A stretch of DNA of 64,000 nucleotides from an uncultured Lachnospiraceae bacterium (GTDB lineage: Bacteria > Bacillota > Clostridia > Lachnospirales > Lachnospiraceae): NCBI GenBank assembly GCA_947175035.1, contig CAMWLG010000008.1, positions 1 to 64,000 on the forward strand. The letters are read 5' to 3'. Shown in pieces: positions 18,906 to 28,467 of the stretch (the stretch's first letter is position 1; each line of letters begins with the position of its first letter). Below the pieces are notes generated by a model, which did not search any database, was not told where the DNA came from, and saw only the letters and a program-made list of their open reading frames with translations. The position numbers and the translations under genes are program-made.

Positions 18906-20036
18906 TTACTGCAAGAGCTGAAGCACCTGTGAAGGTCTCTCGTTCGCCTGAGCAAGCATGGATGTTCCAGCCTGCGTCAACACCTGCGCGGTGGTGTACT
19001 GAGTCATCTCCTCCGCCATATCCACATCCATAATACGGGAAAATGCAGCAGTCATGTTCTCACTGGTAACATCCAAACTGTTGACTGTGGACTCCAGACG
19101 ATTCTGATATGCGCCCAATTTACTGCGGACACTGGATACATACTGAATTGCGTCACTCACACGGTCAATGGCTTCCTGTGCGCCGTCAACTGTGCTTAAA
19201 TCAATATTCTCTATTCCCATATTCTGCAAGGTTACCGCGGGAATCTCCGCCGCCAATACCTGACCCTCGTTAGCGCCAATCTGCAGACGCATGGAGCCGA
19301 TACCCGTCACATCCACATCAACAGGAGCCGCAAGTGATATGCCATCCTCCGGAACCTCCAGAGTAAGCTTAAAACCGTTGTTATTCTTGATTGTCACCAA
19401 ATTGTCCCGAATCTCCGCTTTCACATCCTGAGGGAACGCAAGCTGATTGCTCTCGGGCCCTGCGGTGGTCTTCAAAACAGGATCTCCTGCCAGTTCCAGC
19501 TCACCATCCGCATTTTTCGTTACCTCAAGACCGGTGATGGTATAAATGCCCACGGGTGTATCCGTGCTGTAAGAATTTACCTTGACATCATTATTGGTGG
19601 TAAAGCCCTTGGACTCAAACGCACCGTTTAACAAAGGCTGTCCGTTGAACTCAGTTGTCTCGGAGATTCGTGCAATCTCCTCCTTAAGCTGTGCCACTTC
19701 ATCCTGAATCGTTGCCCTGTCCTCCTCTGTCAGAGAGCCTGTGGAGGACTTGACCGCCAACTCGTTGATACGCTGCAGCATCTCCGCCACCTCGGTGAGC
19801 GCTCCGTCAGCCGTCTCGATCACAGAGATACCATCGCTGGCATTCTGGTTGGCAATGGAAAGACCGCCCAACTGCGCATTCATTCTGTTTGCCATAGCCA
19901 AACCCGCGGGATTGTCCTTCGCGCGGTTGATCTGTAAACCGGAAGAAAGTCTCTGCAGAGACTGGGACAACAGACTGTCATTGTTCGCCAGACTATTGTT
20001 GGAAATCATTGCTGATACATTGTAGTTGATTCTCAT
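18906..20036 (-). CDS. Flagellin
   Basis: MRINYNVSAMISNNSL...LSSGLQINRAKDNPAGLAMANRMNAQ and C-terminal AAFSRIMDVDMAEEMTQYTTAQVLTQAGTSMLAQANERPSQVLQLLQ. Confidence 0.97.
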   Translation of the reverse strand: MRINYNVSAMISNNSLANNDSLLSQSLQRLSSGLQINRAKDNPAGLAMANRMNAQLGGLSIANQNASDGISVIETADGALTEVAEMLQRINELAVKSSTGSLTEEDRATIQDEVAQLKEEIARISETTEFNGQPLLNGAFESKGFTTNNDVKVNSYSTDTPVGIYTITGLEVTKNADGELELAGDPVLKTTAGPESNQLAFPQDVKAEIRDNLVTIKNNNGFKLTLEVPEDGISLAAPVDVDVTGIGSMRLQIGANEGQVLAAEIPAVTLQNMGIENIDLSTVDGAQEAIDRVSDAIQYVSSVRSKLGAYQNRLESTVNSLDVTSENMTAAFSRIMDVDMAEEMTQYTTAQVLTQAGTSMLAQANERPSQVLQLLQ

Positions 20037-20054
20037 AAATTACCTCGCTTTTCC

Positions 20055-22967
20055 CTATCTTATTGCCTGTAAAAAAAGCTTTGCAACACGATACAGCGTT
20101 CCATTGTCCGGGGTGGTATCCTCCCCTTGGCTGTTAATTTCCGACGTCCCTGTCATGTTTATGTTCTCTCCGCTTACCACAGGTAACTCCATAGCTTCCA
20201 AATCCATGGAATTATTTTTATTAATCAAATCACAGAATATATCGGACGCATTCTGCAATTTCATAACCTCCTCCGGGGTTTTTCCCAAAAGAAATCCTTC
20301 TACCCTGTTATTTTTGACCTGTAAATGGGCCTCCATGTGCATACTTTCACCCACATCCACCGCAATCGAGATCCCGCCCCGATCCCTGCTTCCGCGCTCC
20401 AGCGTCAAATGTACCGCTGCAAGCTGTTCTCCCACATACATAGGCAGGAAATATTCCTCGTTATTGGAGAGGGCACCCATGATGCTGAGCTGCCTATGTG
20501 CCATGCGAAGCTCCCGCACGTCCATACTTCTCTCCGCATAATCCAATGTCAATTCCTCAATCCGGGACTGCATATCAGCAACGGATTCCTCATATTGTGC
20601 ATGGAAATCCTCCTTTTCCGAGAGCCGCTCCCACAGCTCGGCTGCACTGGAGGGTACCTCCTCGCCTCTCAAGTCCTCCTCCTTCTCCCGAAGTGTCTTG
20701 AAAGGACTCTCTCCATCCTGCGCAAGCTTCTGTGCTGCGAGGAGATTCGCCGCGTTCACAGGCATCTCTCCCCTCTGAAGCATCGCCGAAGGAGTGCTGT
20801 CCATCTGCGTGATATGACGAAGCTCTGAAAGCTCTTCCCTTTGAAATCCCTTGGATATCTGCTCGGAGATAGAGAGCGTCTCCCCCTTTTGCACCAGATC
20901 TTTTAAAACGCCCAGCTCATCTGTCGCCTTCACATCCATATGTCGGAATTTCCCGCTTCTCACCGCAGACAAAAGATTGGAAAACTGAAGTTCCGCCTGC
21001 ATGTTCACCACAGCGCCTATGGCGGCGCCATCCTTGCGCTCAATCTGGCGAAGCAAGCGGTAGACACCGATAAAGGTTTCCCGCTCCTGCTCCGTGATCT
21101 GCTTGCTCTGTTCCAATCCATAAAGATAACGGCTATAGCTCTCCGCCTGTTCCTGATAACTTGCAGGCAGTGTGTCAAAATACTCATTCAATTGAGCAAA
21201 ACTTTGCTCCAGAGGATTCACTCCATCCCGAAGCATCTTCAAGGTTGCTGCGGGTGTCATTTTCTCTATCAAATTCTGTACCTGAGCGTCCGCTTCCTTC
21301 ACGCGAGCAATATTTTCTTCTGTAATCTCCATATGATTATAGCCCAAAATACGCACAGCACGTTGATTCTCCGCCGTAGGCTCCATTCCCAGCTCCCGCA
21401 CAAGCTCATCCACATTGCCAAAGGCCTTGCTCATGCTGTCTCCCAAGTCCGCCCGAGGCGCTGTCATCAACGCTTCATAGCTCTCCCCGGCTCTCTCATA
21501 AGTCTGTTTTAGAATCGTGCCCTCCGCGTGAAAATGAGCTAAAATCGTCCCGTCTTCATTCTCCGCAGCCTCAATGCGCACCGTGCCAATCAACTGTGCA
21601 GGCAGACCCGGCAAGTCCTCCATCACACGATTGGTCTGATTCCAATTCTCGTATTTGGCGACAGCCTCCGCATCCTGAGGGAAATAAATCTCCGCCAGGG
21701 CCTGCTCCGCTTCCCGCAGTGCCATGATTAACTGCTCCATGGGTGCCGTATCTATGGCAAATCCGCTTTTCAACAGTCTGACATTGACCTCCGCCGTCAT
21801 GCGCAGACGAATCTCCTCCAAATGCTTGCGGGCAGTCAGATCACCCTGGTCTCTCAGCCAGTCCGGCGCCTCCTCGGCGTCACTTTCCGTATATTCCCTC
21901 TGCTCCTCGTATCTTGCACTATAATACGCCAGAATCTCCTGCGCCTTCTCATAAATGTTGCCCGCGGACTTATCGTTTTCAGATAAATTTCCATGTATGG
22001 GATCTTTGCCGGAAGCTACAGCCTCCGCTACGGCCTTCGCAAAGCTCTCCTCCGTGACAGGAACCACCGCCCCCTTCAAATCCTTCAGACGATGAATGCT
22101 CTCCTCTGTCAGCGGAAGCCTATGCTCCAACAGCCATCTTGCATCCTGTCTGTTCTCCTCGTCCAACTCGAAACCTGCCTGCTCAAGCACCTGATCAATC
22201 TGCTTTTGAATATTTTCATCTGCCAGAAAAGCCATGTCACCGCGGGACATATTAGGATTCTGAGAAAATTGATCCGCGCCGCTATTCTCAGCCAGATAAA
22301 AATTCCATATCTCAGGCTCCATCTCATTGTCCACCATATACTGATAAGAGCCTTCCGTGGGCGCATCCAAATCAGACGCCATATCCCACGCCTTCTTCAC
22401 TGCGGCAATATTCTCCTCCGTGAGCGGAATGTCCGCATCCTGAAAACTATCCGCCAACGCCCTTGCCAATGTCTCACTTCCCACGGCAGCTGCCAACGTC
22501 CCCATGTCCAAATCATCCGTGTAACCGGCGATATACTGTCCGCTGCGCACCAACTCTGCCTTAATCTTATCCACAATAGTGACCGCTTCCTCCGGGTCAA
22601 GGGACTCAAAATGAAATCCTTCCTTGGAAAGCTCCTGATAATCCTCCGTGGACATGGTATGTGCCATGACTGTCATATAATCCTGAGTAACACCTACATC
22701 CGTAAAGGCCGCCTCCTGTTGAAGCTCTGTCAGGCTCTTGCCCTTATCGCGCCCTGCCCCTTCCGGCTCCGTGCTGCCAAATCCCTGAAAGCCGAGCTCG
22801 CTTGCCGAAAAACTCACATTTGCCGACTCCGAAGCTTTTCTTCCCGTGGAGCCCTGTTTTTCTGTCTTGGTTGATGTACGGGCATCCCTGCCATGCTCAG
22901 CGCGCTCCGGATATCCCGCCATGACAGCGTCTGTCCTCTTGTCCTGATTCTGAAATCTTATGTTCAT
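20055..22967 (-). CDS. DUF6240-like large protein, flagellin-linked
   Basis: 970 aa, acidic helical, repeated xxTEENIxxVK motifs; C-terminal segment VHLTLERGSRDRGGISIAVDVGESMHMEAHLQVKNNRVEGFLLG; immediately upstream of flagellin. Confidence 0.65.
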   Translation of the reverse strand: MNIRFQNQDKRTDAVMAGYPERAEHGRDARTSTKTEKQGSTGRKASESANVSFSASELGFQGFGSTEPEGAGRDKGKSLTELQQEAAFTDVGVTQDYMTVMAHTMSTEDYQELSKEGFHFESLDPEEAVTIVDKIKAELVRSGQYIAGYTDDLDMGTLAAAVGSETLARALADSFQDADIPLTEENIAAVKKAWDMASDLDAPTEGSYQYMVDNEMEPEIWNFYLAENSGADQFSQNPNMSRGDMAFLADENIQKQIDQVLEQAGFELDEENRQDARWLLEHRLPLTEESIHRLKDLKGAVVPVTEESFAKAVAEAVASGKDPIHGNLSENDKSAGNIYEKAQEILAYYSARYEEQREYTESDAEEAPDWLRDQGDLTARKHLEEIRLRMTAEVNVRLLKSGFAIDTAPMEQLIMALREAEQALAEIYFPQDAEAVAKYENWNQTNRVMEDLPGLPAQLIGTVRIEAAENEDGTILAHFHAEGTILKQTYERAGESYEALMTAPRADLGDSMSKAFGNVDELVRELGMEPTAENQRAVRILGYNHMEITEENIARVKEADAQVQNLIEKMTPAATLKMLRDGVNPLEQSFAQLNEYFDTLPASYQEQAESYSRYLYGLEQSKQITEQERETFIGVYRLLRQIERKDGAAIGAVVNMQAELQFSNLLSAVRSGKFRHMDVKATDELGVLKDLVQKGETLSISEQISKGFQREELSELRHITQMDSTPSAMLQRGEMPVNAANLLAAQKLAQDGESPFKTLREKEEDLRGEEVPSSAAELWERLSEKEDFHAQYEESVADMQSRIEELTLDYAERSMDVRELRMAHRQLSIMGALSNNEEYFLPMYVGEQLAAVHLTLERGSRDRGGISIAVDVGESMHMEAHLQVKNNRVEGFLLGKTPEEVMKLQNASDIFCDLINKNNSMDLEAMELPVVSGENINMTGTSEINSQGEDTTPDNGTLYRVAKLFLQAIR

Positions 22968-23038
22968 AGATAATATAACCCCTTTACTGCCTTTCCCTCT
23001 GAAATCTGAAAGGTGTGTGCTTAAAGTACTTATCTCGT

Positions 23039-23065
23039 ATTTCGGTAAAAATCAGGAATTTCTTA
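23039..23065 (-). promoter_or_regulatory. Candidate sigma-28 (SigD)-type promoter for DUF6240-flagellin-fliS
   Basis: Minus strand TAAG-N15-ACCGAAAT compared with consensus TAAA-N15-GCCGATAA, 72 nt upstream of the 22967 start. Confidence 0.45.
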
Positions 23066-23172
23066 ACCACAAATTTCTTCCTGTCCTTGGGTGAAATAAT
23101 AAAAGACACTCTTCGCATTATGTGATATAATAAAGAAAATAGCTGAAAGGATAATTATGAGGAACCCAACAG

Positions 23173-23541
23173 ATGCTTAAGGAGAAAAAATTGAAACAAG
23201 AAAAAGTCATTCTGCCCATATTACTGGCCATATTATTTCTCCCAAAAATAATAGAAAACTTTTGGATAATTGAGTTGAAATTTCATTTTTTAACGGATAT
23301 GTTCTCTTATATGACAAAAGATTTTATCCCTTTTGCAGGATTGATTGCTGCCATTGCTTTTCCCGTTGCCTTGGTGATATTTATCATGTTTGTCCTAGAT
23401 AAAAAGCTTGCAAACGCCTCCAAAGAGACCATAGATAAGCTGAAAAAAATAATGACCAATTTATTTATTATGTTTATTATCCTTTGTGCTATCTGTTGGA
23501 TCTTAGACGTTGTCTACATTTTTCACATATTTTGTCGATAA
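23173..23541 (+). CDS. Small membrane protein, unknown function
   Basis: 122 aa with about three hydrophobic segments; no family recognised. Confidence 0.6.
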   Translation: MLKEKKLKQEKVILPILLAILFLPKIIENFWIIELKFHFLTDMFSYMTKDFIPFAGLIAAIAFPVALVIFIMFVLDKKLANASKETIDKLKKIMTNLFIMFIILCAICWILDVVYIFHIFCR

Positions 23542-23589
23542 TGAACATGTTTTTATCCACCAATCACGTTTTTGGAACCCTATAACATA

Positions 23590-23632
23590 AAAGCCAACAC
23601 CCCCTCATCAAACCACAGGGTTGTTGGCTTTC
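23590..23632. terminator. Hairpin terminator between convergent genes
   Basis: agccaaca...tgttggct stem with T/A tracts, between 23541(+) and glgB end 23664(-). Confidence 0.7.
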
Positions 23633-23663
23633 GTTTCTCTATTCAACTGTCATCCATGCCGCG

Positions 23664-25565
23664 TTAGAATACAAACACCACCGCGCTATAAGCGGGCAAA
23701 TCAAAGCTGATGGAATAATCATGGTAATGACAGGGTTTCGCCACTGCGTTGACCTCCTTGGGAACTGTCTCCCCCTTGCCCCCGAAGCACTCGTCATCAC
23801 TGTTGAGCAGCAACTTGTATTTCTTCTTCTTGGGCACCGGCACCTGGTAATTCTCCCATTTCACAGGAGTCATATTCATCACGAACAACAGGCTGTTCTT
23901 ACCGGTGGAGGATTTACGCACAAAGGAATATGTACTCCGCTCTGCATCATCCGCATTCATCCACTCAAACCCGTCCCAGCAATTGTCAAACTCGTACAAA
24001 GCAGGATACTTGCGATACATGTTTAACAGTGCCTTCACCCACGTATGCATGCCGAGATTATTCTTCTCGCCAAGCAGGAACCAGTCAAGCTCTCTGGCCT
24101 CGCTCCACTCACGCTCCTGACCAAAGTCCTGTCCCATGAACAGCAGCTTCTTTCCACAGTGCCCGAACATATAGGCATAACCCACGCGAAGATACGCATA
24201 CTTATCCACCTGATAACCAGGCATCTTATTTACCATAGAGCATTTTAAATGTACCACCTCGTCATGTGACAGAGGCAAAATATAATTCTCGCTGTCATTA
24301 TAGCTCATGGCAAAAGTCAGAGCATAATGGTTTCCCTTGCGATAAAGCGGGTCAAGCTTCATATATTCACAAAAATCATGCATCCATCCCATATTCCATT
24401 TCAGGGAGAATCCCAGACTTTCTGTCCCGATATCCCCGCTGACCATGGGCCACGCGGTGGATTCCTCCGCAATGGTCAGGAATCCCGGATAAGTTCCCCG
24501 GACAACGGAATTCAAATGTTTGAAAAATTCAATGGCCTCCAGATTCCTGTTGCCGCCATACTCATTGGGCAGCCATTGTCCATCCTGTTTGCCATAATCC
24601 AGATACAGCATGGAAGCCACAGCATCCACGCGAATACCGTCCACGTGAAATTCCCTCAGCCAGAAAAGCGCGTTGGCAATCAGGAAATCCTTCACCTCGT
24701 TCTTGCCATAATTAAAAATCTTGGTGCCCCAGTCGGGATGCTCGCCGCGCCTTGGATCGGGATGCTCATAAATGCAGGTTCCGTCAAAATTGCCCAACCC
24801 ATGGGCATCCGTGGCAAAATGCGCCGGAACCCAGTCGAGAATCACTCCCACACCCGCCTTGTGCAGCTCATTCACCAGATACATGAAATCCTTGGGTGTA
24901 CCATATCGGGAAGTAGGTGCGTAATACCCTGTAACCTGATATCCCCAAGATCCATCAAAGGGATGCTCCGCAATTCCCATCAGCTCGATATGAGTATATT
25001 TCATTTCCTTTAGGTATTCTACAATACGTGCCGCAAATTCCTTGTAATTGTAGAAGCCCTCTTCCGTCCCATCGTTGGGATGCTTCATAAAAGACCCGAT
25101 ATGACACTCATAGATCGCCATGGGCTCCTTGTTAAAATCCTTCTTGTCACGCTCCGCCATCCATTTGTCATCCTTCCAGGCAAAGCCTGACAAATCCGTG
25201 ACAATAGAAGCGGTACCAGGGCGATACTCCGCATAATTGGCATAGGGATCTGCTTTATAGAGCTTTCTGCCATCCTGCGCGGTAATCAGGAATTTGTACA
25301 TTTCACCTTCCTTCACGCCCGGTATAAATAAGCTCCAGATGCCGCCCTCACCCAGCTTTGTCATCTCATGAGTATTCTCATCCCAATTGTTGAAAGAACC
25401 CACAACATGGACATTCGCCGCATTGGGCGCCCAAACCGCAAAAAACACACCCTCTTCGCCGTCCTCGACAGACAGATGCGCCCCCAGCTTCTTGTAGATT
25501 TCATAGTGCGTTCCCTGCGCGAATATATATTGATCCGCCTCAGAAATAAAAACCTGTTCCCTCAT
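23664..25565 (-). CDS. glgB: 1,4-alpha-glucan branching enzyme
   Basis: CBM48 N-terminus FAVWAPNAANVHVVGSFNNWD; ELMGIAEHPFDGSWGYQVTGYYAPTSRYGTP; DGIRVDAVASMLYLDY; LPLSHDEVVH. Confidence 0.97.
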   Translation of the reverse strand: MREQVFISEADQYIFAQGTHYEIYKKLGAHLSVEDGEEGVFFAVWAPNAANVHVVGSFNNWDENTHEMTKLGEGGIWSLFIPGVKEGEMYKFLITAQDGRKLYKADPYANYAEYRPGTASIVTDLSGFAWKDDKWMAERDKKDFNKEPMAIYECHIGSFMKHPNDGTEEGFYNYKEFAARIVEYLKEMKYTHIELMGIAEHPFDGSWGYQVTGYYAPTSRYGTPKDFMYLVNELHKAGVGVILDWVPAHFATDAHGLGNFDGTCIYEHPDPRRGEHPDWGTKIFNYGKNEVKDFLIANALFWLREFHVDGIRVDAVASMLYLDYGKQDGQWLPNEYGGNRNLEAIEFFKHLNSVVRGTYPGFLTIAEESTAWPMVSGDIGTESLGFSLKWNMGWMHDFCEYMKLDPLYRKGNHYALTFAMSYNDSENYILPLSHDEVVHLKCSMVNKMPGYQVDKYAYLRVGYAYMFGHCGKKLLFMGQDFGQEREWSEARELDWFLLGEKNNLGMHTWVKALLNMYRKYPALYEFDNCWDGFEWMNADDAERSTYSFVRKSSTGKNSLLFVMNMTPVKWENYQVPVPKKKKYKLLLNSDDECFGGKGETVPKEVNAVAKPCHYHDYSISFDLPAYSAVVFVF

Positions 25566-25612
25566 TTCACCCTCCCATATTATTACTTATTGCTGCGTTT
25601 ATGTCACCGACC

Positions 25613-28291
25613 CTACGCAAAATCCTTCTCAGTCACAACAATCATGTCCTCTTCATCATATCTCTTTGCGAGCAAAATGTCAAAGAAATGTCGAGGTGTT
25701 TTACGATTCGCACGATAAATAGCCCCGTCCACGATCTCCTTTACCTCCGCGGTGGTCACCGCATGGTCGATTGTCTGACGCTGTTCTATGCGATTGTGCA
25801 ATGCCAACACGCCCAATTCGTCAATGGAAAATTCCAATTCCCGGGCGTACTGCTTGCCAAAAGAAACCAGCATGTCGTTGCTGGGCGCCTCCACGTCCAC
25901 GCGCGCGGTAAAAGCATCCGCAAGGATTTCATTATTCTTCAGAAAACGATTCATCACCTTCGTCTCATCCTGCAGTACCACCACAATCCCAAGACTTTCC
26001 TTCTGGAGAGCCTTATACAAATCCTGAACCGTTGCGTCATTCATATCACAGGCGTCCTGAATGATCAAAGCTCCGTTTTGAAGCTGGTTTAATGTATCCC
26101 CCACATTCTTCCGGCTCAAACCCTTTCCGGAGATTTTGGCAACCTTTCCGGAGAAATTACTGTCCGTGAGCTGAACCTCTCGAATCATATTCTTGGCGAG
26201 AGTGATGGTATCCACACCCGCTTCGCCAGTGATAATAACATTCCCCGTGTAGGCGGCAAGGCTGATACTATCCACAGCCTTCACAATCTGCTCCTTTGCG
26301 TCTCTGCTCTGGATATAGTCCGCGTACAGCTCCTTCTCCTCCTTGGTCATGGAGCGGACACTGGCACTCTTGCCTTTTGACTCTGCTGCCTTGGACTCCT
26401 TCTCTGTTGTCTCTGATTTTGCGGTTTCTGCCTCATCTTCCGCTGATTCCGCTGTTGCAGTCTCAGATTTCACTGCTTCTGTCTCATCTTCCACAGATTC
26501 CGCTGTTGCGGTCTCAGATTTCACTGTTTCTGTCTCATCTTCCGTTGATTCCGCTGTTGCGGTCTCGGATTTCACTGTTTCTGTCTCATCTTCCGCTGAT
26601 TCCACTGCTGTGGTCTCAGATTTCTCTGCCTCTGTCTCAGTATCTACCGTCTCTGCCTCTGCTGTCTCCAAGTTCGCCGGTTCCACAGTCTTCGTCGCGG
26701 TCTCCGTCTCGTCCATGACAGTTTCCAGCGCATCCTCCTGGATAATATCCTCCAGCTCCTCCACTTCATCCTCATTCGTCAATACATCCGCGGGGTCACT
26801 CACACTCTTCTCCAGCTGTTCCAGAAGCCCATCCCGAAGAGACGCCTCAAACTCTGTGAACATCTTACCCGTCTGCCTCAAAACGTGCTTACGCACCTCT
26901 TCCTTGCGCTTTTCCTCATTCTCCTTCTTCATGCGCTCCCACTCGGCCAGAACTTCTTCGATATTCATCTGACCAGTGATCTGTTTCTCCTCCTTGGGAT
27001 GCTCAGGCATTACCAGACTGATCTGCCCATCCGATCCCTGAGAAAGCACATTCGCCATCTCCTTCGGCGGTTCCACCTCCACGGGATGTTGCAGGGCCGC
27101 ATTCCTTTGATCGGCTTCCTTGCGCATCTGCTCCATCACAATCTCTCCGGTCTCACCAAAAAAGACCTCTGAATTCTCTAGAGTTTCCGACTCCAATGCC
27201 GTCTCCGCTTGTGCAGACTCCTCCCTGACCGCCTCTAATTCTGCGGGTTTTTCCTCCGCCATGTCCGGCTCCCCGGTTACATCCGATTCCACAGACACCG
27301 ATTCCATAAACTCCGGCTCCACAGGCGCCTCTGCCAATTCCGACTCATCCACCAGCAACTCGTTCTCTGGCATAGGCTCCACGCGCTGCTCCGCGCTCAA
27401 AAGCTCCTGCAGCCCTTGCGCCAACTCCGCCTGCAGGTTGATGGTATTATATTCTCCCACATCCATGGTTTTCACCTGAATGTCCAGCTCCTCCGGCTGT
27501 TCCACGGAAGGCACTTCCACAACCTCCTGTCCCTTGCGCACCGGGGCAAAGATTTGGGTAGCCCCTCCCACAGAATCACCAATATTGCCCTGCATCTCTT
27601 CCGCGACATAAACCCCTGAGTTCTCATTTTGCTCCTCCAAAACAGAACTCTCCTGCATGGTCTCCTCGGGCTTTATATCATTGCGGTGATTGTACTTCTC
27701 CTGCTGTTCTATGCTCAAGGGCTGGTGCAACATCTTCAATTCCATTGCCTTGGTGACATACTCTCCCTCGCCAAACCAGACAATCATCTCGTCGCACTCC
27801 TCCACGCAACGCGTAGCAAGCCCCACACAATGGTAGAGATAAGCCAGCTCATAAGCCCACTTTTCCTGATAATTGACCTTTTTTAGCTCCTCCAAAACCT
27901 CAATGCGCTCTTCCAGACTTACCTCCTGGTCCTTGTAAAGCTTATAACGCAATATGTATCGCCCTGCGTCATCCGGTGCCGACACCTGCACAAATTCTTT
28001 GAAATATTCCGTGGCCTGCACCAGCTCTCCGGTTTTGATGGACAGCTCACATAAAGAATAGCAGATGCTCCTGCTGCCCGGACGGCGTTCATAAGCTAAG
28101 AGCAGCAAATCCCTTGCGTCCTCGTATCTTTTGTTTATCTTATACAGATCACTAATCATACAGAGCATTCTGACGCTCTTCACCTTGCGCCAGTCTATGG
28201 AATCTGCAATTTCCGCCGCCTGCGCGTAGTTCTCCGTCTCTATCAGCTCTGTGATTTCCTCTGATCTCACTTTATATTCATATTTATCCAA
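25613..28291 (-). CDS. TPR-like N-terminus, acidic repeat linker, AAA-like C-terminus; unknown function
   Basis: N-terminal TPR-like helices, 17-aa repeats, C-terminal GNVIITGEAGVDTITLAKNMI and GALIIQDACDMNDATVQDLYKAL. TTG start at 28291 with gggagag RBS proposed (longest ORF 28363). Confidence 0.75.
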   Translation of the reverse strand: MDKYEYKVRSEEITELIETENYAQAAEIADSIDWRKVKSVRMLCMISDLYKINKRYEDARDLLLLAYERRPGSRSICYSLCELSIKTGELVQATEYFKEFVQVSAPDDAGRYILRYKLYKDQEVSLEERIEVLEELKKVNYQEKWAYELAYLYHCVGLATRCVEECDEMIVWFGEGEYVTKAMELKMLHQPLSIEQQEKYNHRNDIKPEETMQESSVLEEQNENSGVYVAEEMQGNIGDSVGGATQIFAPVRKGQEVVEVPSVEQPEELDIQVKTMDVGEYNTINLQAELAQGLQELLSAEQRVEPMPENELLVDESELAEAPVEPEFMESVSVESDVTGEPDMAEEKPAELEAVREESAQAETALESETLENSEVFFGETGEIVMEQMRKEADQRNAALQHPVEVEPPKEMANVLSQGSDGQISLVMPEHPKEEKQITGQMNIEEVLAEWERMKKENEEKRKEEVRKHVLRQTGKMFTEFEASLRDGLLEQLEKSVSDPADVLTNEDEVEELEDIIQEDALETVMDETETATKTVEPANLETAEAETVDTETEAEKSETTAVESAEDETETVKSETATAESTEDETETVKSETATAESVEDETEAVKSETATAESAEDEAETAKSETTEKESKAAESKGKSASVRSMTKEEKELYADYIQSRDAKEQIVKAVDSISLAAYTGNVIITGEAGVDTITLAKNMIREVQLTDSNFSGKVAKISGKGLSRKNVGDTLNQLQNGALIIQDACDMNDATVQDLYKALQKESLGIVVVLQDETKVMNRFLKNNEILADAFTARVDVEAPSNDMLVSFGKQYARELEFSIDELGVLALHNRIEQRQTIDHAVTTAEVKEIVDGAIYRANRKTPRHFFDILLAKRYDEEDMIVVTEKDFA
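26409..26634 (-). repeat. 51-bp in-frame tandem repeat (4 units plus partial)
   Basis: Units start at 26409, 26460, 26511, 26562; encode 17-aa KSETATAESxEDETExV. Confidence 0.93.
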
Positions 28292-28411
28292 AGTATTCTC
28301 TCCCTTGTTTTTCTTTCTGTAACAGGAACCATTCATCCCTATATTATTGATTAAGTTTATCACAGTCGCCCCTATATGTCAAAAATAAACAGTAAAAAAA
28401 TACATAAAAAA

Positions 28412-28443
28412 TACAAGATATAGTGTTTCCACCATATCTTGTA
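28412..28443 (-). terminator. Intrinsic terminator downstream of rsmA
   Basis: tacaagatatagtg/caccatatcttgta stem; the single non-Watson-Crick pair is G-U on the minus strand, which is followed by a T-rich run. Confidence 0.7.
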
Positions 28444-28467
28444 AAACTAAATATCGGAATTCGCATC

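Noticed and set aside
21993-22874. Plus-strand 293-aa ORF opposite the DUF6240-like gene
   Set aside because: Antisense, low-complexity Leu/His/Arg composition typical of reverse reading; the minus-strand frame is clearly coding.
26409-26634. Regularly spaced repeats that could be mistaken for a CRISPR array
   Set aside because: Units are directly tandem at 51 bp without unique spacers and lie in frame inside a coding sequence.
26343-26972. Plus-strand 209-aa ORF rich in SVSSSADSAVAVSDF repeats
   Set aside because: It is the antisense reading of the 51-bp tandem repeat within the minus-strand 25613-28291 gene; no RBS or independent family signal.
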